From Drancourtella massiliensis (GTDB taxonomy: Bacteria; Bacillota; Clostridia; Lachnospirales; Lachnospiraceae), in assembly GCF_016900655.1 (NCBI RefSeq), contig NZ_JACJKH010000009.1, forward strand, positions 54,730-118,729: a stretch of DNA of 64,000 nucleotides, written 5' to 3'. Numbering within the stretch: the first letter of the stretch is position 1; each line of letters opens with the position of its first letter. The position numbers were made by a program, and so were the translations under genes. Under the pieces are notes generated by a model. It was not told the DNA's origin, ran no database searches, and saw only the letters and a program-made list of their open reading frames with translations. Below are positions 1 through 7,066 of this stretch, one piece after another.

Positions 1-605
1 TCCGAGAATTCTACCTCTACCTGATCATTCTTCGATACCGCTCCACAGAATTTTAGAATCGTGTTCACTGCAAGATACTTTTCTCTGTTCTGTTCTTCTG
101 CTGCTGCATTCTCCGCCACGATCATTTTATCGATTTTTTCGTATATTTTCTCTACATCCACTCCTCCAACTTTTTCTACATAAAGCCCGGTCCTTTTCCC
201 ATTTTCCCACAGATATGATTTTCCGTTTTCATAAGAAGCAGGTATGTCTAATACTTTTATTTCTCCAGGATCCTGAATCCTTGTATGTGCATCGCGAAGA
301 GAACTCATGTACTCTGCCGTTGCTCCCCAGAATTCCCAGACAGTCATACCCGACTGTGTCTGACTGATGTATGCTTTTTTCGCTTCCTTATATTCCGACT
401 GATCTTCCTCCAATTCAAAGAACGGATGTACATCTTCCACATATTGAATCGCCTGTTTCCTGTCTTCCTCCACCTGTGTTTTAGTCAGCAGACCTCCTTC
501 TTCCGATATTGCCGTCCCCTGCCATGCACATCCTGCAAGCACTGCCGTCATCGCAAAAGCCAGTACCGCCTCAATCCACTTCTTTTTAAATCTCCAAAAT
601 TTCAT
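1..605 (-). CDS. S41-peptidase-like lipoprotein, C-terminus outside the window
   Basis: The minus strand is open from an ATG at 603-605 to the window edge, giving about 201 residues of a longer protein. The N-terminus is a lipoprotein signal: basic stretch, hydrophobic core, then lipobox LAGC near residues 23-26. The mature part contains VEDVHPFF and, about 45 residues on, SLRDAHTRI. This spacing and the 'L-D-x-H-T' element resemble the N-terminal helical region of S41 (tail-specific/tricorn-like) secreted peptidases. The catalytic Ser/Lys domain would lie outside the window, so the peptidase assignment is an inference. It starts 30 bases after the stop of the next lipoprotein gene, so the two are probably co-transcribed. 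No start is unusual; a purine-rich GAGGAAA lies upstream of the ATG. Confidence 0.65.
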   Translation of the reverse strand, partial: MKFWRFKKKWIEAVLAFAMTAVLAGCAWQGTAISEEGGLLTKTQVEEDRKQAIQYVEDVHPFFELEEDQSEYKEAKKAYISQTQSGMTVWEFWGATAEYMSSLRDAHTRIQDPGEIKVLDIPASYENGKSYLWENGKRTGLYVEKVGGVDVEKIYEKIDKMIVAENAAAEEQNREKYLAVNTILKFCGAVSKNDQVEVEFS

Positions 606-634
606 AGACAATTTCCTCCTGCCAGCACTTCCAC

Positions 635-1735
635 TTAATCAACAACAAGTTCTTTCACATACCCCATTTTCTCAAACGAATTCTGATCCGTCCGGAAATA
701 TTTCCGCTCCACCGTACCATCCTCTTTGATCAATTCCAGCATGTAGACCTGCTTTGCCTTTAATTTCATCGGGAAGCAATCTTCGCTCAATATTTCACTG
801 CCAGGCGAAGCCTCTTTAAAGTCCTGATATGCATTTTCCAGCCGCCAATAATCTACATACTCATATTCGTCACCAACAAACGAAGCGCCGAATCTTCCAA
901 AATAAGACGCCTGATATTTTTTCCCCTGCGCTTCCATCTCTTCTGTAATAATCGGATCCTTTTCCTCCCCATAATCGGAATATCCGCTCAGATCCGTAGT
1001 ATGGAGGCGATCCCCATATTCTTCATGCAGCTGGTTTGCCATGCATGGCACAGTCTGTGTCAGCTCATCCATTCCCTCAATATCCGTGTGTGCTCCTCCA
1101 TAAATTCCCATAATTGGCGCTTCATCCATTGTTTCATATTCTTCTATGAAATTCTCTGCCATTTTATTTTCACGATAGACCGGATCTGCCGAATGGTCAT
1201 AATAGTATTTTCCTTGCTCCATATTCTCCTGAGTTTTTTGATAATCCTCGGAGTCTTTTTGGTCATGCTCTTCCAGATAATCGAGATACCACTGCCCTGA
1301 TGTCTTATAATCATGCCCAATATCGGTACCATGAAATACAGTCTCAGGGTACTTCTCTTTTATGCTTTTGAAAAAATTGTATGTTTCAATTTCTCCACCA
1401 TACGTTCCACTCCAGTTTTTCCACAGCATATAAAGAATTTCGTCATCTTCCGCCTGCATCCACGTATTCAGAAGCTTAGCATCATAATATGGATATTCCC
1501 CGAAAAGATCTCTCATTCCCTCTTTATAAAAGTCACCCCATATTTCCAGTTCTCGTTTTTGGATATATTCATTAGAATGCGTTTCTCCGTATAGATAGAT
1601 GCCGTCTGGTTTTTGCTCCTCCTGTTTTTCTTCTGCCCCCACACCTGTTTCATGCCCGCACCCGAAACACGCAGCAGCCATGACAATCACTAAAATCGCA
1701 ACAAATACTCGCTTGTTCCAACCTTTTTTCTTCAT
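635..1735 (-). CDS. Lipoprotein with ChaN/EreA-like 'GETH' motif
   Basis: A 366-residue protein with an N-terminal signal (MKKKGWNKR followed by a hydrophobic core) and lipobox-like ACFGC around residues 22-26, so it is probably anchored on the outer face of the membrane. The mature part begins near residue 46 with YLYGETHSN, and MGIYGGAHT lies near residue 210. A GETH motif followed by a later G(A)H motif is typical of the ChaN/EreA/TraB-like fold (erythromycin-esterase-like and haem-binding or processing proteins). The rest is acidic and aromatic-rich with no recognised domain. It precedes the S41-like lipoprotein on the same strand. Substrate unknown; fold assignment rests on short motifs only. 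Confidence 0.5.
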   Translation of the reverse strand: MKKKGWNKRVFVAILVIVMAAACFGCGHETGVGAEEKQEEQKPDGIYLYGETHSNEYIQKRELEIWGDFYKEGMRDLFGEYPYYDAKLLNTWMQAEDDEILYMLWKNWSGTYGGEIETYNFFKSIKEKYPETVFHGTDIGHDYKTSGQWYLDYLEEHDQKDSEDYQKTQENMEQGKYYYDHSADPVYRENKMAENFIEEYETMDEAPIMGIYGGAHTDIEGMDELTQTVPCMANQLHEEYGDRLHTTDLSGYSDYGEEKDPIITEEMEAQGKKYQASYFGRFGASFVGDEYEYVDYWRLENAYQDFKEASPGSEILSEDCFPMKLKAKQVYMLELIKEDGTVERKYFRTDQNSFEKMGYVKELVVD

Positions 1736-2084
1736 TTACACTTTCCTCCCGTTCTATTGCTAAAATACCAACTGCAATTCTATTTTGAATGTTCCAGCGT
1801 AACGTTATAAAATCTCTATAAGTATTTTACCTTGCGATCTGTAGTTCGGGCATTACACACACTTCTTCGCTTTATCGCTTTATACTTTTTTGTTCCACAC
1901 CTTTTATTATACTGTAATCCCTCTCTATTCCCAGAAAAGAGCTCTTGCATCTTTGTAAAACACAAAATTTTTACCTGGCAACCATTGCTTGCATCGGAAA
2001 CTGATACTTTCTTTCTCTTATTTACGCTCTATGCTATAATAATGAAGTCGAAAATTATCAGGGAATAATAGAAAGGAATCTCAG
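1736..2084. other. Intergenic region, divergent promoters
   Basis: About 350 bases between the divergent lipoprotein and membrane-protein genes. On the plus strand an extended -10 box (TGC then TATAAT at 2035-2040) lies just upstream of the membrane-protein gene. The minus-strand gene has a GGGAGGAAAG ribosome binding site next to its ATG. No other structure was recognised. Confidence 0.5.
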
Positions 2085-2756
2085 ATGGATCAAAAAGAAA
2101 AAAAGAAATGGATGGCATTTTTTATTATCGGAATCACTTATTCATGTATACTTTATATTTTCAACATGTATCATGTTTTATCTAAACCCGCTCCATCCTG
2201 GATCACCATGCTGTTGGATCACTGGTGGATTATTTATCTGCTCGAGTTCTTTCTCCCAGTATTTTTGATCCGCTTTTTCCTGCATGAACCATTAAACAGA
2301 TATGGATTTCATTTTAGTCAGATTATTTCTCAGATACTTTTTGCTGTTTTCCTGATATTCCTTCTGATTTTTCTTGGTAATCCAAGTCGTTTCATCTCTC
2401 ATCTTTTAGAAGTATGGAACATCTGCCTGATCCATATGAGATATCATTATCTACACACCTTTTTACCAGGAGCTGATTTTTTCCTGGCATTATTAGGCCA
2501 AAACATGCTTTATCATGGATTTTTGCTGACCTTTTTTCAGGATATCTTTCGCAATAAACTGGCTGGTGTTTTACTGGTCGGTCTGTTGTATGCATTATCT
2601 TCCGATATTTCTGCACTTAATCTTTTTTCATTTTGTCTCAGCTTTTTCTATGCTGTTTTATATGCTTCTATCAGAACATTTGCTCCTGGGAAATGCACGA
2701 TTTTTTCACTCACGTTCGCACAATATTTATCAGAATTTTACTGGGGCATTTACTAA
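2085..2756 (+). CDS. Polytopic membrane protein, possibly degenerate CPBP-type
   Basis: A 223-residue, very hydrophobic protein with about six to seven predicted membrane segments. The ATG follows GAAAGGAATCTCAG. A region around residues 140-165 (LLGQNMLYHGFLLTFFQDIF) has the spacing of the first CPBP/Abi motif (EExxxR then FxxxH), but the two glutamates and the arginine are absent. If it belongs to that protease-like family it would be inactive. It precedes an XRE regulator on the same strand by about 105 bases. The gene is AT-rich compared with the following loci. Function unknown. Confidence 0.45.
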   Translation: MDQKEKKKWMAFFIIGITYSCILYIFNMYHVLSKPAPSWITMLLDHWWIIYLLEFFLPVFLIRFFLHEPLNRYGFHFSQIISQILFAVFLIFLLIFLGNPSRFISHLLEVWNICLIHMRYHYLHTFLPGADFFLALLGQNMLYHGFLLTFFQDIFRNKLAGVLLVGLLYALSSDISALNLFSFCLSFFYAVLYASIRTFAPGKCTIFSLTFAQYLSEFYWGIY

Positions 2757-2862
2757 TCATCCAATATAAGGCATTTGACACTTATTGTAATTTTCTGGAA
2801 TTTATGTTAATATTATATCAGTTTCAGGCAATATTGATTTTGCTGAAAGGAGGAAGATAGTT

Positions 2863-3381
2863 ATGCAGATCGGAAGTTACTTAAAAGAGCATCGTAAAAG
2901 CCGGCATTTCACGCAAGAGCAAGTGGCAAATGAATTGCATATCAGCCGCCAGGCCATTTCCGCCTGGGAGAATAATGCATCCTTCCCGGATCTGGAAAAT
3001 CTTGTCCTCCTGAGTCAGCTTTATCAGACGAGCGTTGACAGTCTGATCGGCAATGTTACACCAGAGAATACACTCGATATACAAGAGCAAACGGCAGATC
3101 TCCAAGAAGTACTACCCTCTGCCGAGCCGGCCGTTACAGAGGCAACTTCCGGCGAAACTCCTGTTTCCAGTGCAGAAGATGCAGTAAATTCCAAATTGGA
3201 GAGCATTTTTCTCATTGTGCTCGCCATTGCCGCATTTGAGCTTCCTTTTTTGGGCGTTTTTCTTTTGATCTATGTTATTAAAACAGTAAAATCCCGCCCA
3301 TACTTTAAAGGAATTGTCCTTTTCATCTGTGTGGCATGTATCATTCACGATTTGATTTATTACGCCCAGTTTTTTTCATAA
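2863..3381 (+). CDS. XRE-family regulator with C-terminal membrane segments
   Basis: A 172-residue protein. Residues 1-62 form a Cro/C1-type helix-turn-helix (FTQEQVANELHISRQAISAWE). A low-complexity Glu/Pro/Thr linker (about 70-105) leads to two hydrophobic segments (about 112-135 and 145-165), so the DNA-binding domain is likely tethered to the membrane. AGGAGGAAGATAGTT precedes the ATG. A strong intrinsic terminator follows. Membrane-tethered XRE proteins are common in Lachnospiraceae; target and signal are not visible here. Confidence 0.75.
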   Translation: MQIGSYLKEHRKSRHFTQEQVANELHISRQAISAWENNASFPDLENLVLLSQLYQTSVDSLIGNVTPENTLDIQEQTADLQEVLPSAEPAVTEATSGETPVSSAEDAVNSKLESIFLIVLAIAAFELPFLGVFLLIYVIKTVKSRPYFKGIVLFICVACIIHDLIYYAQFFS

Positions 3382-3399
3382 AACTACTATCAAAAAAGC

Positions 3400-3440
3400 A
3401 AACCCGAAACTGCTCTGTCTGATCCCGTTTCGGGTTTTTC
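3400..3440 (+). terminator. Intrinsic terminator after the XRE gene
   Basis: An AAACCCGAAAC stem pairs with GTTTCGGGTTT around a 16-base loop and is followed by a T run. It lies 19 bases after the XRE stop codon. Confidence 0.85.
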
Positions 3441-3672
3441 ATATCCCATTCTTCTCCTCTTAAAGAACAGTAGTTATCCGCTTCTAAGATCCAGCCAAAA
3501 AGAAAAAACACATTTGATAATAGAATTCCTCTGCTTTTCATTGAAATTCTGTCGAAATGACAGCGATTGATGTGTACCATAGACAGTAATACAGATACAA
3601 CAAAACATCCGTTTCTGTCATATCTGTATCCTATAATCAGCTTTTATAATAATTTAAATAGACCGATGCATC
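3441..3672. other. Intergenic region with an ATACAGATA inverted repeat
   Basis: About 230 bases between the XRE terminator and the convergent Rpn-family gene. ATACAGATA near 3590 is inverted as TATCTGTAT near 3622-3630, forming a possible long-loop hairpin. No coding sequence was recognised. Confidence 0.4.
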
Positions 3673-4527
3673 TTACTCTTTGATTTTCTGCTCAAATTCC
3701 TCAACGGAACCGCATTCCAGAGCTATTTGGAACCATTGATCCAGCATTCCCGAATTAGTTTCCTTAGTAATTCTTTCATTGAGTGATTCCGGGACTTTTC
3801 CGTACGCCGAAAGCACCTTTAAGACAAATTCAGCTTTACCTTCGACTCTTCCCCGGCTTCTTTCATCTCTCAGCATTTCTTCCAGCACCATGAATCTTTC
3901 CTCCATTTCCCGGCTCTGCTTCACATACGAAATAAACTCCTGAAGCTTCTGGACATAGGGATCTCCAAAATCCTGTTGGCTCTCCTTTAGTCCTGCTCTG
4001 ACAAATCTCAGAAATGTTACCAGTTTGCCCGGAACTTCTGCGTCATTCTTCCCGCGGGTATTCAGAAATAAAATCTTCCGTCCGTCTTCCAACGATGCTT
4101 CCTCTGTTTCCTGACAGACCGACTGAAAGGTATAGCGGTATTTTCCTGCTCCAAAAGGATCGAAATCGCACAAAAAGATCACATAGGTATTGGGAAGTTC
4201 CGTGTAGTCCTCCCCGCTCATCAGAAGTTCCATATCCATCTGGCTCTGATAATAGCGGCTCCTTTTTCCTAAAACCGGCTTTTTCTCTGCCTGCATCTCA
4301 ATATTGTAGTGTGTATGCTCCTCATCTCTGGCATAAACATCCAGGCGGACGCCCTTATATTCCAGATGGTAAACGATGCTCTTTTCCTTACTGACCTTAA
4401 CCTGGTCGATCTCAATTTCCAGCACCATTTCCAGAAATTCCTTACAATTTTCTTCGTTTACCATAACGGCGCCAAAGAGAAAGTTATCCTTGATTGTCAG
4501 TTCCTGTAGTGTTTTTCTTTTTTTCAT
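3673..4527 (-). CDS. Rpn/PD-(D/E)XK nuclease family protein (putative transposase-like)
   Basis: A 284-residue protein from the ATG at 4527, chosen because GGAGG lies six bases upstream. It opens with MKKRKTLQELTIKDNFLFGAVM, typical of the Rpn family (recombination-promoting nuclease / PD-(D/E)XK transposase-like). The core has VRLDVYA followed by NIEMQ, matching the D...E-x-Q nuclease motif, then YRTxYYQSQMD-like and LLxxGxDY-like elements. The C-terminal part is charged and helical. Members are often multicopy and suspected to be mobile or to promote recA-independent recombination. No terminal repeats or target duplication were seen here, so it is annotated as a single gene rather than a mobile element. 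Confidence 0.8.
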   Translation of the reverse strand: MKKRKTLQELTIKDNFLFGAVMVNEENCKEFLEMVLEIEIDQVKVSKEKSIVYHLEYKGVRLDVYARDEEHTHYNIEMQAEKKPVLGKRSRYYQSQMDMELLMSGEDYTELPNTYVIFLCDFDPFGAGKYRYTFQSVCQETEEASLEDGRKILFLNTRGKNDAEVPGKLVTFLRFVRAGLKESQQDFGDPYVQKLQEFISYVKQSREMEERFMVLEEMLRDERSRGRVEGKAEFVLKVLSAYGKVPESLNERITKETNSGMLDQWFQIALECGSVEEFEQKIKE

Positions 4528-4640
4528 ATGAATCCTCCATGCGCAGAGGAATCCTATGCCTTTATTATACGACGAAAGCAGGAAGAATTCCACCCGCAAT
4601 CTCCCTGCTTTCCTGTATTTTTCAACACATTTTCAATTTT

Positions 4641-5105
4641 CTATCGTTTTCGCATTTTCAGTTTCAGCATTGCCGTTGCTTTTCGTGCATCCATGGTGTC
4701 TACCGCATTTTCGCCGACCACGTCGGTCTCTACGCCCTTTGGATTTTTATTCATATCAACAATCGTATCCATATACGGATTGGTCACCACGAACTGTCCG
4801 GCCGTTCCGGAAAAGTGGATTCCCACCACCGGAATGTCGCGTTTTCCGAGCTGTTCGATTGTATTGGCATAATCGACATCGCTGTTTCCCCATCCGTCTG
4901 CAGAGATGATCACGCCGTCCGCGCGCATTCCTTCCGCCCAGACTGCCGCCCTGGTTCCCACCAGCACTTTGTCCTGCTGATCCTGTGGTGTTCCTACGAT
5001 AAGAATTCCCATCAGATCCAGATCCTCATCGACTGACACTACATCCAGAAGCGGATCACGGAAGTTGTGAAGTGTTGTTTCTTTTGTCGAAGGTCCGATT
5101 CCCAT
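4641..5105 (-). CDS. prdE: D-proline reductase cluster protein PrdE
   Basis: A 154-residue protein homologous to the C-terminal (post-cleavage) part of PrdA in this window. MGIGPSTKE aligns with PrdA CIGPASKE (residues 415-422), and later blocks also align (LxGxLxVGxPQ, EQxGKRxIPVVGxxF, VxNPYMxxxVDxNK). The pyruvoyl-forming Cys of PrdA is replaced by the start Met/Gly, so PrdE cannot form that cofactor. AAGGGGTGA precedes the ATG. It is the last gene of the operon, 27 bases after prdD. Known prd loci (for example C. difficile) carry prdD and prdE, whose exact role is unsettled; they are not part of the purified reductase. Confidence 0.9.
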   Translation of the reverse strand: MGIGPSTKETTLHNFRDPLLDVVSVDEDLDLMGILIVGTPQDQQDKVLVGTRAAVWAEGMRADGVIISADGWGNSDVDYANTIEQLGKRDIPVVGIHFSGTAGQFVVTNPYMDTIVDMNKNPKGVETDVVGENAVDTMDARKATAMLKLKMRKR

Positions 5106-5132
5106 TCTTTGTCACCCCTTTTCGTTCTTTTT

Positions 5133-5903
5133 CTACTGCATGGACCGCAGAATACCGTCCCGGTATTCGTTTGGTGTTACAAGGACCGGCATATTTCCCA
5201 TATCAATGATGGAGCGTCCTCCTTCCACGCCTGATGGTTCTTTTGCGAAGAGATGCATGTCATACATAGCTCCCTGCCCGGCCACCTGTTTGATAATGAG
5301 TACTTTTTTCTTTCCCGGACGTACCACATCGTAATATTCGTGACGTTCTGTGCAGCGGTCCCCATGAAATTTCTTCAGCTGTTCCCGGAGTTCCTGGACA
5401 AATTCATCACATGCGCTGTGTGCCGCCGTTACCCCTGCCCGGATCTGACCCATTCCTTCCTGAAGCGTCACATCAAAGGCAATCATGATATCTCCTTCTC
5501 CTGGCGTCCCGGCTCTTCCGTAACAGATCTGCTCCTTCAGGTTTCCTTCCGAGGATCCGAATTCATGTGTCTGCTTTCCTACAGTATCCACGCCTGTCAG
5601 GATCACATAGACACCTGTCAGCGTATGAGTAATTCCTTCCCCGATATTTCCAAGTACTTTCGCTGAAATCGGGATAATGTCCATAATCGTATTGGTATAC
5701 TGATCACGTTCTTCCGGTTTGATAATCCGGAAAGAAATATCTGATATATAGTCTTCTTTTCCACGTTTGTAGCGGTCTGCGCTCTCTTTATTCACAGTCA
5801 GCACGCCGCTTTCCTCCACCTTGTTCTCCTCGCCCCACATAGCTTCCCGTATGTGGTAGGCTTTAATCACAAGCCGGCGGAGCTGTTTTGTCTCTTCTCC
5901 CAT
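5133..5903 (-). CDS. prdD: D-proline reductase cluster protein PrdD
   Basis: A 256-residue protein from the ATG at 5903, where AAAGGA is nine bases upstream; a longer reading frame upstream has no ribosome site. It matches PrdA residues about 175-413: YTNTIMDIIPI versus YSNTIMDVQPI, EFGSSEG, GRxGxPxxGxI, AAHSACDEF, HPGKKKVVIVK-like and GQGAMYD versus GQGAMHD. It ends LVTPNEYRDGILRSMQ, just before the position equivalent to the PrdA processing site. With PrdE it therefore reconstitutes a PrdA-like protein in two pieces. A hairpin separates it from prdB, so it may be expressed at a lower level than prdAB. Confidence 0.9.
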   Translation of the reverse strand: MGEETKQLRRLVIKAYHIREAMWGEENKVEESGVLTVNKESADRYKRGKEDYISDISFRIIKPEERDQYTNTIMDIIPISAKVLGNIGEGITHTLTGVYVILTGVDTVGKQTHEFGSSEGNLKEQICYGRAGTPGEGDIMIAFDVTLQEGMGQIRAGVTAAHSACDEFVQELREQLKKFHGDRCTERHEYYDVVRPGKKKVLIIKQVAGQGAMYDMHLFAKEPSGVEGGRSIIDMGNMPVLVTPNEYRDGILRSMQ

Positions 5904-5991
5904 GGCATTTGATTCCTTTCCTGTTGATCCTTTTTTATCATAACACACTTTGCACTTTCAGAAAATGATATTTGATTTTCAAATGAAAATA

Positions 5992-6018
5992 GGGATCTGT
6001 ACACTCTGTACAGATCCC
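5992..6018 (-). terminator. Hairpin between prdB and prdD, possible attenuator
   Basis: A near-perfect hairpin (GGGATCTGTAC / GTGTACAGATCCC) followed on the minus strand by TATTTTCATTT. It lies 13 bases after the prdB stop. The interrupted T tract suggests partial termination or mRNA processing, which would lower prdDE relative to prdAB. Confidence 0.6.
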
Positions 6019-6031
6019 ATAATGATTTGCA

Positions 6032-6757
6032 TCAAACTTTTGCAATGTATTCAAATGGAAGCGGAACTACCTTTCCTGGAGTATCGATTGCAACGAGCTG
6101 CTCCAGAGTTGCTTTTACAATCTCTGTCTGCATTTCTACGTTGTTCGGTTCTCCGGCATTTGCTCCCATTGGTACGAGCGGTGCTACCGCACGTGGTGTA
6201 CCTGCCTGACGAACAACAGGTGGAAGGGCTGCGATGATAATTGTAGGAATACCAGCCTCTTCAATCGCTCTCTGCACCAGTACTGCAGAGCGGTGGCAGG
6301 TACCTCATCCAGCTGTGAGGATGACTGCGTCGACATCCTCTTCTTTAAACATCTGTGCGATGGCCGGACCAGTTTCATGTTTGAATTTCTCCTGATTTCC
6401 ACCGCCGCCCATGAATCCTGCGTGTACCGGAGCACATGCTCTGATAAATCCTTCTTTTGCAAGTTCATGGATTCTGTCGATCGGGAACATACAGTTGATG
6501 TCTTTGTTTACATCACCGTTATCATATCCACCATGTGAAACCATCAGTTCACTGGATGGAGTTGTATTTTCAATCTTTCTCCATGTGAAGTCTCCGGCAA
6601 GATTAAATCTTTCCTGGCTTTTCTTATGGACACCTGCTGCAGTAGCAAGAGCAATAGACATATCTTTAATCTCTTTTGTTACTGGAGTCCATACTGCCGG
6701 CGGAGTAATCGGAACATAAATTTCAGATTGTAAACCTTTCACAACCGTTAAGCTCAT
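6032..6757 (-). CDS. prdB: D-proline reductase PrdB, selenocysteine-containing subunit
   Basis: The 241-residue catalytic subunit of D-proline reductase, which reductively opens D-proline to 5-aminovalerate. The frame contains one TGA (6305-6307) read as Sec at residue 151. The flanking protein sequence VILTAG-Sec-GTCHRSAVLVQRA continues the same frame, matches known PrdB proteins and places Sec next to a conserved Cys. A Sec insertion hairpin begins 12 bases downstream. The product ends in EYIAKV with a second TGA (6032-6034) that acts as the true stop. AGGAGG lies seven bases before the ATG, and the start overlaps the stop of the upstream small gene (ATGA). Naive gene calling would split this gene in two. 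tRNA-Sec, selA, selB and selD are nearby. Confidence 0.97.
6266..6292 (-). promoter_or_regulatory. Bacterial SECIS-like hairpin in prdB
   Basis: In the mRNA, CGCTCTGC pairs with GCAGAGAGCG (one bulged A) around the loop AGTACTGGT, which contains the unpaired GG typical of SelB-binding loops. It starts 12 nucleotides 3' of the Sec UGA, within the usual distance for bacterial SECIS elements. Confidence 0.8.
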
Positions 6758-7050
6758 TTTGAAACCTCCTCATGATTTTCATTCAATTCGCGCATCTCTT
6801 TCTGACGCCTCTTGTAGATATCAAGGTTGCTGACGTACTTCTCATTGATCTCCGGCCCCATCTGCTCTACGAAGCTCATGTTCCATGCCACTTCCTGTCC
6901 GACTTTGACCGGATAATCTGTGATCAGCATCCGCATCGGAATCTTCAGATAGCCGAGCCTTCCTTTCAGGTCAACTCCTACGCATCCGTCATGTACCTCG
7001 ACGATGACGCCTTCCATTCTTATGATTTTATCTCCATATTTCAGTTCCAT
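6754..7050 (-). CDS. Small protein between prdA and prdB (CBO2463/CBO2479-type)
   Basis: A 98-residue protein. The first 45 residues (KYGDKIIRMEGVIVEVHDGCVGVDLKG as short blocks) look like a small beta-barrel; the C-terminal third is a charged helix (KRRQKEMRELNENHEE). A homologue sits between prdA and prdB in clostridial prd operons, where I recall it being annotated as a 'CBO2463/CBO2479 domain' protein. Its start is 17 bases after the prdA stop and its stop overlaps the prdB start, so the three genes should be tightly co-translated. A single Cys (residue 22) is present. A role in assembly, maturation or electron transfer to the reductase is a guess from position only. Confidence 0.8.
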   Translation of the reverse strand: MELKYGDKIIRMEGVIVEVHDGCVGVDLKGRLGYLKIPMRMLITDYPVKVGQEVAWNMSFVEQMGPEINEKYVSNLDIYKRRQKEMRELNENHEEVSK

Positions 7051-7066
7051 ACGTCATTACCATCTA

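Noticed and set aside
3673..4527. Rpn-family gene as an insertion sequence
   Set aside because: No terminal inverted repeats or target duplication visible.
6032..6034. Second in-frame TGA at the end of prdB as another Sec codon
   Set aside because: The residues after it do not continue the family, a hairpin follows at once, and 241 residues fits the family length; it is the stop.
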